NCBI RefSeq assembly: GCF_031082345.1
Contig: NZ_JAVHLH010000113.1
Coordinates: 1 to 8,780, forward strand
DNA: 8,780 bases
From: Brevundimonas sp.
GTDB lineage: Bacteria; Pseudomonadota; Alphaproteobacteria; Caulobacterales; Caulobacteraceae
Direction of reading: 5' to 3'
Shown here: positions 1-4,784 of the stretch, piece after piece
Position numbering within the stretch: the first letter of the stretch is position 1
How the letters are laid out: every line of letters begins with the position of its first letter
Notes under the pieces: generated by a model
Seen by the model: the letters and a program-made list of their open reading frames with translations, nothing else
Databases searched by the model: none
Told to the model about the DNA's origin: nothing
Translations under genes and position numbers: made by a program

Positions 1-326
1 AGCGCCGCCGCCAGGGGGGCCGAATCCGCCAGCACAGCGCCCTTCAGCACCACCGAGGCCGCGCCGCCCTCGAGGTCGGCCAGCACCGCCGCATTGACCG
101 CCGCCGCCTCGTCGCCCTCGACCAGGGTGCGCAGGTCCCACGCCCGACCGTCGGCGTCCGAAGGGCGGGGCGCGGACAGGGGCTGGACGCCCGTCGCCGC
201 GCCATAGAGCGGCCGGACCGCCAGATGGTCGGCGTCGAGGTGGATCAGGCTTTCGATCGGCCGGTCCTTCAGCGCCTTCTCGGCGAGGGCCTTCCAGTCG
301 GCGGGAGACGGGGTCGGAAAGGTCAT
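1..326 (-). CDS. mutA: Methylmalonyl-CoA mutase small (beta) subunit, N-terminal part, cut by window edge
   Basis: The first 108 codons are present; the rest lies beyond the window. Methylmalonyl-CoA mutase interconverts (R)-methylmalonyl-CoA and succinyl-CoA with adenosylcobalamin in the cytoplasm. The small subunit pairs with the catalytic MutB and does not itself bind cobalamin productively. Seen here: an early WKALAEKALK segment (residues 11-20), then a stretch ending VRPLY (37-41). This matches the family's opening pattern, in which a Trp-led helix is followed by a strand ending in 'PLY'. The ATG at 326 has a strong GGAGG four bases upstream. The gene diverges from the glutathione transferase gene at 476, and the shared spacer carries a GANTC inverted repeat. 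The assignment rests on the N-terminus only; the reading frame and start are firm, the subunit identity fairly firm. A heteromeric small subunit fits better than a fused mutase. Confidence 0.75.
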   Translation of the reverse strand, partial: MTFPTPSPADWKALAEKALKDRPIESLIHLDADHLAVRPLYGAATGVQPLSAPRPSDADGRAWDLRTLVEGDEAAAVNAAVLADLEGGAASVVLKGAVLADSAPLAAA

Positions 327-378
327 GCGCCTCCAATGCCCGGACGGGCGGGCGGGGTCCAGATGAGGGACCCGATAG

Positions 379-400
379 GCGACTCCAAAAATCGAGTCGC
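379..400. repeat. Perfect inverted repeat built from two GANTC (CcrM) sites in a divergent promoter region
   Basis: GCGACTC (379-385) and GAGTCGC (394-400) are perfect 7-base inverted arms around an AT-rich 8-base centre, CAAAAATC. Each arm contains a GANTC site (381-385 and 394-398), the target of the cell-cycle methylase CcrM in Alphaproteobacteria. It sits between the divergent starts at 326 and 476. On the minus strand a CCTATC element (-10-like) directly follows the left site. It could be a GcrA/CcrM-controlled promoter element, an operator for another regulator, or a small hairpin. Confidence 0.6.
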
Positions 401-421
401 AGGAATGCGCCACTGCGGCGG

Positions 422-449
422 TTGCGGTTGAGCCTGGCCAGCCTACATC
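422..449 (+). promoter_or_regulatory. Candidate housekeeping promoter of the glutathione transferase gene
   Basis: TTGCGG at 422-427 and TACATC at 444-449 are separated by 16 bases; the latter lies in GCCTACATC, close to the Caulobacter GCTANAWC -10 form. The predicted start near 456 would give a leader of about 20 bases that includes the AGGAG at 465-469. It is a motif match only. Confidence 0.35.
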
Positions 450-475
450 CGTCCCGAACGCAGCAGGAGCTTTCG

Positions 476-1177
476 ATGGCCGACCTCTCCGCCTTTCCGA
501 TCACGCAGCGCTGGCCGGCGCGACATCCCGACCGCCTGCAGCTGTATTCACTGAACACCCCGAACGGGGTGAAGGCCTCGATCATGCTGGAGGAGACCGG
601 CCTGCCCTATGAGGCGCATTTCGTGGACATCGGAAAGGACGAGACCTGGGGGCCGGAATTCCTGTCGCTGAATCCCAACGGCAAGATCCCCGCCATCCTC
701 GATCCCGACGGACCGGGCGGACAGCCGCTGGCCCTGTTCGAGTCCGGGGCCATCCTGATCTATCTGGCCGAGAAGACCGGACGGCTGCTCCCCGCCGACG
801 CCGCCCGACGCTATGAGACGATCCAGTGGGTCATGTGGCAGATGGGCGGGCTCGGGCCGATGTTCGGCCAGGTCGGCTTCTTCAACAAATTCGCCGGACG
901 CGAGTACGAGGACAAGCGCCCGCTGCAACGCTACGTCGCCGAGTCCAGGCGACTGCTCGGCGTCCTGGACGCCCGCCTCGAAGGCCGCGACTGGATCATG
1001 GGCGACTACACCATCGCCGACATCTCGATGCTGGGTTGGGTGCGCCATCTGATCGGCTACTACGAGGCCCGTGAACTGGTCGAGTTCGACGCATTGAAGA
1101 CCGTTCCGGCCTGGCTGGAGCGCGGCCTCGCCCGGCCGGCGGTCCAGCGCGGACTGGAAATCCCCGCTCGACCCTGA
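476..1177 (+). CDS. yfcG: Nu-class glutathione transferase / disulfide-bond oxidoreductase, YfcG-like
   Basis: A 233-residue cytoplasmic glutathione-dependent enzyme. Nu-class members (E. coli YfcG, YghU) reduce disulfides and peroxides using bound glutathione and lack the usual catalytic Tyr/Ser/Cys. Seen here: the class-typical NTPNG (27-31; Thr28 and Asn30 match the YfcG glutathione-site residues), LEE (38-40), NPNGKIPAI (66-74) with the cis-proline loop, FESGAILIYLAEKTG starting at 88, then the C-terminal all-helical domain with WQMGGLGPM and GDYTIADI. The ATG at 476 is chosen because AGGAG (465-469) sits six bases upstream; an in-frame TTG at 422 would add 18 poorly conserved residues and lies within the putative promoter. 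The protein carries about 20 residues before the first strand that E. coli YfcG lacks. It diverges from mutA and converges with the DUF3606-like gene 22 bases away. No terminator is obvious. The class is confident; the physiological substrate is unknown. Confidence 0.9.
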   Translation: MADLSAFPITQRWPARHPDRLQLYSLNTPNGVKASIMLEETGLPYEAHFVDIGKDETWGPEFLSLNPNGKIPAILDPDGPGGQPLALFESGAILIYLAEKTGRLLPADAARRYETIQWVMWQMGGLGPMFGQVGFFNKFAGREYEDKRPLQRYVAESRRLLGVLDARLEGRDWIMGDYTIADISMLGWVRHLIGYYEARELVEFDALKTVPAWLERGLARPAVQRGLEIPARP

Positions 1178-1199
1178 TTGCCGGTCGCCGCCCTCTTCC

Positions 1200-1400
1200 T
1201 CAGCGGCGCCCGCCGAGTTCGCGTTGCAGGGCGCGGAAGTCGGTTCCGACCCGGGCTACGGCCAGTCGCGCCGCCTGGGGCGTGACGGCGAAGGTCTCGG
1301 CCAGGCGCTGCAGGTCGCCGTCGTCCATGGCCAGGGCCGCACCCGCGCCGGGGCTCCAGCTCGCCGGTTGCGGCGGCGGAGTGTCGGACAGGGTGTCCAT
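1200..1400 (-). CDS. Small DUF3606-like protein, probable general-stress gene
   Basis: A 66-residue protein. Residues 26-62 (MDDGDLQRLAETFAVTPQ onwards) resemble the DUF3606 family: short proteins with an acidic opening, a helix containing a 'FGV(T/S)' turn, then 'L..AV..VG....V...L'. Residues 1-24 are Pro/Ala/Ser-rich and probably disordered. No catalytic function is known for the family; many members belong to the alphaproteobacterial general stress response, which is family-level knowledge. The ATG at 1400 is preceded by a perfect AGGAGG with a six-base gap, so this start is preferred over longer in-frame options reaching 1682. Upstream at 1431-1455 lies an EcfG-like promoter one base away from consensus, with a predicted leader of about 25 bases. 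The gene converges with the glutathione transferase gene. The family match is by eye, so moderately sure; that it is a real gene is more certain. Confidence 0.7.
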   Translation of the reverse strand: MDTLSDTPPPQPASWSPGAGAALAMDDGDLQRLAETFAVTPQAARLAVARVGTDFRALQRELGGRR

Positions 1401-1430
1401 CGTTTGCCTCCTCATGAAATGTGTCGGGAA

Positions 1431-1455
1431 AACGTCCGGCGACGCCTTTGGGTCC
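1431..1455 (-). promoter_or_regulatory. EcfG (sigma-T)-like stress promoter for the DUF3606-like gene
   Basis: Reading the minus strand, GGACC (1455-1451), 16 bases, then CGTT (1434-1431). The alphaproteobacterial EcfG consensus is GGAAC-N16/17-CGTT, so there is one mismatch in the -35 box. The expected start near 1424 leaves the AGGAGG ribosome site correctly inside the leader. Confidence 0.45.
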
Positions 1456-1490
1456 GTGTCGGGTCCGCGACCTTCCGTCCCGGCCGGCGC

Positions 1491-1515
1491 GGAACGCCCG
1501 ACCGCCTGCGCCGTT
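1491..1515 (+). promoter_or_regulatory. Consensus EcfG (sigma-T)-type stress promoter for the small gene at 1524
   Basis: GGAAC (1491-1495), a 16-base spacer, and CGTT (1512-1515) match the EcfG consensus exactly. The CGTT box lies only eight bases before the ATG at 1524, so transcription would begin at or within a few bases of the start codon. That means a leaderless or nearly leaderless message, or a later start codon. It forms a back-to-back pair with the promoter at 1431-1455. Confidence 0.5.
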
Positions 1516-1523
1516 GGAGCCGG

Positions 1524-1742
1524 ATGACCCGCAAGACCGACAGGACTCCCGTCCCCCGCCCCGCCTCGCGGGCCCAAGGCCTGGTGGTCGGCGGGCTCGG
1601 CGGTCCGGAAGGGGAGCTGCTGGACTCCGGTCAGGAGGAGGTCTTCTCCCGCACCGAGGTCGAGAGCGGCCGCATCGAGCATCAGGCCAAAACGGGCGGG
1701 TCCGGCGACGATCCGGGCGGCGAACGCAAGCGGCCCGGCTGA
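1524..1742 (+). CDS. Small hypothetical hydrophilic protein, possibly stress-induced
   Basis: A 72-residue open frame that I do not recognise. It is strongly hydrophilic, with a basic N-terminus (MTRKTDRTPVPRPASRAQ), a Gly-rich VVGGLGGPEGELL segment, then an acidic/basic tail (QEEVFSRTEVESG and GGERKRPG). It has no Cys, signal peptide or membrane segment and is probably largely disordered. Support for coding: about 88% of third codon positions are G or C, a GGAG lies four bases before the ATG, a consensus EcfG promoter lies just upstream, and the stop sits three bases before the convergent methyltransferase stop, so the frame fills the space exactly. The frame stays open upstream to 1224, but that part is antisense to the DUF3606-like gene and is not considered coding. 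If the EcfG promoter is the only one, the GGAG would not be transcribed and translation would be leaderless. Confidence 0.5.
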   Translation: MTRKTDRTPVPRPASRAQGLVVGGLGGPEGELLDSGQEEVFSRTEVESGRIEHQAKTGGSGDDPGGERKRPG

Positions 1743-1745
1743 CCC

Positions 1746-2888
1746 TCAGGCGGCCCGGCGCGCCGGGACGGCCGCGGCGACCAGCGGCTCGAACACGTGC
1801 CGGGCGAGGTGGCGCACCACCGGAACCGCGACCCCGTCGCCGGTCAGGTGATAGGCGTCGCTGTAGTTTCGCGGCAGCAGATAGTCGTCCGGCAGACCCA
1901 TCAGCCGCGCCGTCTCGCGCGCCGAGATCAGCCGCGAGCGAACGTAGGGACCATCGACGACGAGAAGGATCTGGCGGCTCGAACCGCCCCCGGGGGTCCG
2001 CAGGCAACCGGCGACATCGTCGAACCGCACCTCGGCCCGCTGCACCTTCGACCCGCCCTCGAGCCGCGTCCGGCGATAGACGCCGCCGACCATGCGCCGC
2101 CCCGCCCGCCGGGCCGCCTCGACCTTGGCCGCGTTGACCGGCGACATCAGGTCCAGCAGCCGTTTGGTCTCGGCCTGGTTATGCCAGCCGACGCTGTCCG
2201 GTTCGTCTTCGATCAGGTCGGCGAAGGTCGTGGTCCGGCGCACCGGCGTCGGCAGGTTCCACCACAGCAGCCGGTCTCGCACCGCGCCCGGCAGCGTCGA
2301 TGTCGCCCGCCGCACGGCGCGCGTGTGGAACGGATCGACCGGTTCCGGCGACAGCAGTTCCGGCGCGACCTCGACCCCGTCGCGCACCCCGATCACGAAC
2401 AGCCGCGGACGACTCTGCGGCACGAACAGCTCGGCGTTGATCACCAGGGGGCCGTAGCGATAGCCGGCCTCGGCGAAGGTCCGGCAGATGGTCTCGAAAT
2501 CCCGACCGCCGTGCGAGGTCAGGGTTCCGCAGACGTTCTCGACCGCCACCAACCGGGGCGCCCGGTCCTCGGCGATCAGGCCGCGAATGACGTCCCAGAA
2601 GGCGTGAAAGGTGCCCGACCGCTCGCCCCCAAGTCCAGCCCCGGCGCCCGCCAGCGACAGGTCCTGGCAGGGAAAGCTGCCCCAGACCAAGTCCGGTTCG
2701 CCCGGCAGATCCGCCGCGTCGAGCGCGCGGATGTCGCCGACGGTCAGCTCGCCGCCGGCGCCCCAGTTGGCTTGGTAGGAGAGGCCCTTGCGGGCGTCGA
2801 AATCGTTGGCGAACAGACAGGTCCAGCCCTCGCCCAGCCCCCCACGCACCATGCCGCCGCCGGCGAAGAACTCATAGAAGCTGGGCAT
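1746..2888 (-). CDS. DNA (cytosine-5-)-methyltransferase, apparently solitary
   Basis: A 380-residue protein that transfers a methyl group from S-adenosylmethionine to cytosine C5 in a specific DNA sequence. Motifs in order: motif I FFAGGGMVRGGLG (7-19, AdoMet binding), a conserved acidic turn FANDFD (26-31), motif IV GSFPCQDLS (70-78) with catalytic Cys74, motif VI ENV (117-119), motif VIII QSRPRLFVIG (158-167), a target-recognition region from about 170 to 300, motif IX-like RTPGGGSSRQ, and motif X GDGVAVPVV (350-358). All catalytic motifs are intact. The ATG at 2888 puts motif I at the usual distance from the N-terminus; the frame is open further upstream only because it runs through the tRNA gene. 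No restriction endonuclease, Vsr nuclease or integrase is visible nearby. It starts 57 bases beyond the tRNA-Val 3' end with no convincing terminator between, so it may be co-transcribed with the tRNA. The recognition sequence cannot be read from the protein. Confidence 0.92.
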   Translation of the reverse strand: MPSFYEFFAGGGMVRGGLGEGWTCLFANDFDARKGLSYQANWGAGGELTVGDIRALDAADLPGEPDLVWGSFPCQDLSLAGAGAGLGGERSGTFHAFWDVIRGLIAEDRAPRLVAVENVCGTLTSHGGRDFETICRTFAEAGYRYGPLVINAELFVPQSRPRLFVIGVRDGVEVAPELLSPEPVDPFHTRAVRRATSTLPGAVRDRLLWWNLPTPVRRTTTFADLIEDEPDSVGWHNQAETKRLLDLMSPVNAAKVEAARRAGRRMVGGVYRRTRLEGGSKVQRAEVRFDDVAGCLRTPGGGSSRQILLVVDGPYVRSRLISARETARLMGLPDDYLLPRNYSDAYHLTGDGVAVPVVRHLARHVFEPLVAAAVPARRAA

Positions 2889-2945
2889 GGGATCCCCGGT
2901 CTGCCGCGGCCCGAAGGCGACGCATCCGACTGTAGGAGAGGAAGA

Positions 2946-3020
2946 TGGTGGACGCGACAGGGATTGAACCTGTGACCCCTTCGATGTCAACGAAGTGCTC
3001 TCCCGCTGAGCTACGCGTCC
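2946..3020 (-). tRNA. tRNA-Val (anticodon GAC)
   Basis: 75 bases including an encoded CCA. Reading the minus strand: acceptor arm GGACGCG pairs with CGCGTCC, D arm GCTC/GAGC, anticodon arm CTTCG/CGAAG with loop TTGACAT (anticodon GAC at 2988-2986), variable loop GGGTC, T arm ACAGG/CCTGT with loop TTCAATC, discriminator A, then CCA. Every stem is fully paired. It reads GUC and GUU valine codons. A promoter lies upstream at 3064-3092, and the methyltransferase gene follows on the same strand. Confidence 0.97.
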
Positions 3021-3063
3021 GCCGAGACGGCCCCGGATAGCGCCGGGGGCAGGAAGGCGCGGT

Positions 3064-3092
3064 CTATAACCCGGCCCATTCGCACTTCGCAA
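3064..3092 (-). promoter_or_regulatory. Promoter of tRNA-Val
   Basis: Reading the minus strand: TTGCGA (-35, 3092-3087), a 17-base spacer, TTATAG (-10, 3069-3064). The predicted start near 3057 would leave a leader of about 37 bases before the mature tRNA 5' end at 3020. Position and spacing are typical for a strong sigma-70-class promoter. Confidence 0.6.
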
Positions 3093-3128
3093 GGCCCAAA
3101 ACCACGCCGGCGCTCAAGTAGCGAGCCT

Positions 3129-3151
3129 CGTCATTCCCGCGAAGGCGGGAA
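3129..3151. repeat. Short palindromic element of the 'CGTCATTCCCGC' type, possible terminator of cpdR
   Basis: CGTCA is followed by TTCCCGC (3134-3140), loop GAAG, and GCGGGAA (3145-3151), a perfect 7-bp stem. This wording recalls a dispersed palindromic repeat common in intergenic regions of many proteobacterial genomes (from memory). It lies 30 bases past the cpdR stop and could end that transcript, although no U-tract follows on either strand. Only one copy is present in the window. Confidence 0.5.
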
Positions 3152-3180
3152 CGCGTCGCGGGCGATAGCGCCCCCTTGCG

Positions 3181-3540
3181 TCAGGCCGCCGCGACCATTC
3201 GCTCGACCTCGCCGACGAGGTCGCGCAGGTGGACGGGCTTGGACAGCACCTTGGCCTGCGGGCTGGCCTGGGCCGCCGACAGGGCGACCGCGGCGAAGCC
3301 GGTGATGAACATGATGCGGATGCCGGGCTGGCGGGCGGCCGCGACGCGGGCCACCTCGATGCCGTCGGCTCCGGGCATGACGATATCGGTCAGCAGCAGG
3401 TCCCACGGGCCCTGATCGAGCGCGTCGATGGCGTCGTCGCCGTTCTCGCAGTCGACCACCGAGTGGCCGGCGCGCTCAAGCGCCCGGGTCAGGAAGCCGC
3501 GAAGCGAATGATCGTCTTCGGCCAGAAGAATGCGCGCCAT
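3181..3540 (-). CDS. cpdR: CpdR-like single-domain response regulator
   Basis: A 119-residue stand-alone receiver domain. In Caulobacter, unphosphorylated CpdR brings ClpXP to the cell pole and primes proteolysis of PdeA, McpA and other substrates; phosphorylation through CckA-ChpT switches it off. Seen here: MARILLAEDD with the acidic pocket Glu8-Asp9-Asp10, phospho-acceptor Asp52 in LLLTDIVMPGADG, conserved Thr80 in the CpdR-typical MFITGFAAVAL (77-87), and Lys101-Pro102 in VLSKPVHLRDLV. There is no output domain. The C-terminus ends in three alanines, in keeping with CpdR being itself a ClpXP substrate. The ATG at 3540 aligns with CpdR; the frame runs further upstream only as uninformative sequence. 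The ribosome site is weak. The gene diverges from the N-formylglutamate amidohydrolase gene across about 100 bases. Without its partners in view the name rests on sequence resemblance, which is strong. Confidence 0.9.
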   Translation of the reverse strand: MARILLAEDDHSLRGFLTRALERAGHSVVDCENGDDAIDALDQGPWDLLLTDIVMPGADGIEVARVAAARQPGIRIMFITGFAAVALSAAQASPQAKVLSKPVHLRDLVGEVERMVAAA

Positions 3541-3640
3541 GAAGTTTTCGCCCCGTCTTGTTGAAGCGAGGCTACGACGCGATCGGTAAACCCGCCATGA
3601 AAATCCCCGCGGCGGGGACGCGCAACGGAGGTGCGAACCT

Positions 3641-4552
3641 GTGGATCGATCCGCGAAACAGGTTATGGGATCGACCATGGCGGACGGACCGGAACACAGG
3701 GCGGACGAGGCGGACGCGGCGCCGTTCGCCGTCGTCGCGCCCGAGACGCCCGGCCGGTTCGTGTTCGCCTCGCCGCACTCCGGCGACCTTTATCCGGCCG
3801 ACCTGGACGCCGCGCCGGACCTGCCGATCGCCAGCCTGCGCAGCGCCGAGGACGCCTTCGTCGACCGGCTGATCGCCCCGGGGGCCAGGCGCGGCGCGAG
3901 CCTGCTGCTCGGGAGGGTCGGTCGCGCCTATCTCGACCTGAACCGCGATCCCGAGGATCTCGATCCGGCCCTCGTCGAGGGACTGGAGGGACGGATCCCG
4001 TCGCCACGCACGGCGGCCGGCTATGGCGTCATTCCCCGTCTGACCGGCGACGGCCGGCCCCTCTACGCCCGGCGGCTGGGCGCGGAAGAGGCCGAGGGCC
4101 GGATCGCCCGCGCCCACACGCCCTACCATGCCGCCCTCGACGGCCTGATGCAGGCGGCGCGTGCGCGGCATGGCGAGGCGGTGCTGGTCGACTGGCATTC
4201 GATGCCGTCGCGGGCCACCCGGGGCGTCGGCGGGGCGCGCGGGCCGGACGTGGTGCTGGGCGACCGGCATGGATCGTCCTGCGCGACGGACCTGACCCGG
4301 CGGCTGCGACGGGCGTTCGAGGCGCTGGGCTGGCGAGTGGCGCTGAACCAGCCCTATTCCGGCGGCTGGACCACCCAGCGCTGGGGCCGCCCCGCGGAAG
4401 GATTTCACGCGGTGCAGATCGAACTGAACCGCGCCCTCTATCTGAACGAGGCTGCCCTGGAGCCCGGGCCGGGCTGGTCACGCTGTGCCGCCGGCGTGAC
4501 GCGGGTCATCGACGACCTGCTGGCCGATCCGCCCACGCCGCTGCGGGCGTAA
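3641..4552 (+). CDS. N-formylglutamate amidohydrolase family protein
   Basis: A 303-residue cytoplasmic protein of the FGase (HutG-like) family. Characterised members hydrolyse N-formyl-L-glutamate to glutamate and formate using a zinc-type metal site, the last step of one histidine-degradation route. Seen here: FASPHSGDLYP (42-52) with the probable metal-ligand His46, YLDLNRDP (97-104), GYGVIPR (127-133), VDWHSMPS (183-190), GDRHG (207-211), NQPYSGGWTTQRWGRP (236-251) and QIELNRALYL (259-268). The start is a GTG: GGAGGTG (3627-3633) lies seven bases before it, while the ATGs at 3665 and 3677 lack a ribosome site. There are no other hut genes here, so a role in histidine use is not implied by context. 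The stop codon overlaps the terminator of the small RNA on the other strand. Family is firm; exact substrate is uncertain. Confidence 0.88.
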   Translation: MDRSAKQVMGSTMADGPEHRADEADAAPFAVVAPETPGRFVFASPHSGDLYPADLDAAPDLPIASLRSAEDAFVDRLIAPGARRGASLLLGRVGRAYLDLNRDPEDLDPALVEGLEGRIPSPRTAAGYGVIPRLTGDGRPLYARRLGAEEAEGRIARAHTPYHAALDGLMQAARARHGEAVLVDWHSMPSRATRGVGGARGPDVVLGDRHGSSCATDLTRRLRRAFEALGWRVALNQPYSGGWTTQRWGRPAEGFHAVQIELNRALYLNEAALEPGPGWSRCAAGVTRVIDDLLADPPTPLRA

Positions 4553-4576
4553 AAAAGCCGCGCCCGAAGGCGCGGC
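4551..4576 (-). terminator. Intrinsic terminator of the small RNA; likely works in both directions
   Basis: Reading the minus strand: GCCGCGCC, a TTCG tetraloop, GGCGCGGC (4576-4557), then six T (4556-4551), a textbook rho-independent terminator with the very stable C(UUCG)G loop. Read on the plus strand, the same stem follows the amidohydrolase stop and is trailed by ATAAAAGTTTTT, so it may also end that message. Confidence 0.9.
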
Positions 4577-4632
4577 ATAAAAGTTTTTAGGGAGGAAACG
4601 CCCAGAAGGGCATGACGCCGCGAGGGCGTCGA
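4551..4632 (-). ncRNA. mmgR: Small RNA of the MmgR / alpha-r8 family
   Basis: About 80 nt, predicted from a promoter at 4638-4666 to the terminator U-tract at 4551. Elements along the transcript: hairpin 1 GACGCC/GGCGTC with a 5-nt loop (4630-4614); hairpin 2 GCCC-TTCT-GGGC (4611-4600, extendable by two weaker pairs); a single-stranded linker holding TTTCCTCCCT (4598-4589) and an A-rich stretch; then the UUCG-loop terminator. The alpha-r8 family, of which S. meliloti MmgR (about 77 nt) is best known, is defined by an almost invariant unpaired UUUCCUCCCU between hairpins (recalled from the literature). Length, layout and motif all agree. MmgR limits polyhydroxybutyrate storage in S. meliloti. 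The CCUCCC core is complementary to ribosome binding sites, so translation repression is the likely mode. A short frame inside the RNA (8 codons from 4613) has no ribosome site and is probably meaningless. The exact 5' end is uncertain by a few bases. Confidence 0.85.
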
Positions 4633-4637
4633 AGATC

Positions 4638-4666
4638 AAGTTAGGGTGCGGTGCACAACGCGTCAA
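4638..4666 (-). promoter_or_regulatory. Strong sigma-70-type promoter of the small RNA
   Basis: Reading the minus strand: TTGACG (-35, 4666-4661), exactly 17 bases, TAACTT within CCTAACTTG (-10, 4643-4638). The predicted start is at 4630-4632, the first base of the small RNA's 5' hairpin. The spacer holds GTGCAC and a repeated GGTGC (plus strand), which might bind a regulator. Confidence 0.75.
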
Positions 4667-4696
4667 CTGGATATTTCGCACCCGCGTTCACGCCTT

Positions 4697-4733
4697 GTAA
4701 CGGCAAGCATCATCCCGAAATGCCCGCCGTAAC
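4697..4733 (-). other. Imperfect hairpin between the DUF599 gene and the small RNA promoter
   Basis: On the minus strand GTTACGGCGGGCAT (4733-4720) can fold onto ATGCTTGCCGTTAC (4710-4697). This gives 11 continuous pairs including two G-U pairs, one U-U mismatch, two outer pairs, and a 9-base loop. No U-tract follows. It lies past the DUF599 stop and about 30 bases upstream of the small RNA -35 box. It could protect the DUF599 mRNA end, act as a terminator with help, or be a regulatory site; the sequence does not decide. Confidence 0.4.
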
Positions 4734-4746
4734 CGCTTTCACGGGT

Positions 4747-4763
4747 AGGATTTTCCGAATCCT
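4747..4763. terminator. Weak hairpin after the DUF599 gene
   Basis: AGGATT, a 5-base loop, and AATCCT form a 6-bp stem about 20 bases past the DUF599 stop. There is no U-tract and the stem is only moderately stable, so termination is a guess. Confidence 0.3.
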
Positions 4764-4784
4764 GTGAGCAGCTGCAATACGACT

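Noticed and set aside
1421..2137. Long plus-strand open frame of 238 codons
   Set aside because: Arg/Pro/Gly-dominated translation, antisense to the intact methyltransferase for about half its length; typical GC-rich shadow frame.
1797..2975. Plus-strand open frame of 392 codons across the methyltransferase and tRNA
   Set aside because: It is fully antisense to motifs I-X of the methyltransferase and runs into the tRNA gene; no family resemblance.
1700..3020. Genomic island integrated at tRNA-Val
   Set aside because: I looked for a second copy of the tRNA 3' end and for an integrase and found neither in the window; the methyltransferase codon use matches its neighbours.
2889..3092. N-terminal extension of the methyltransferase frame to 3092
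   Set aside because: The extension translates the tRNA-Val sequence and its leader; motif I needs the start at 2888.
3572..4408. Minus-strand open frame of 278 codons
   Set aside because: Antisense to the amidohydrolase gene, whose conserved motifs on the plus strand are clear.
4587..4613. Eight-codon frame (MPFWAFPP) inside the small RNA
   Set aside because: No ribosome site, the ATG is within a hairpin, and the TTTCCTCCCT core accounts for the codons; a dual-function RNA is not supported.
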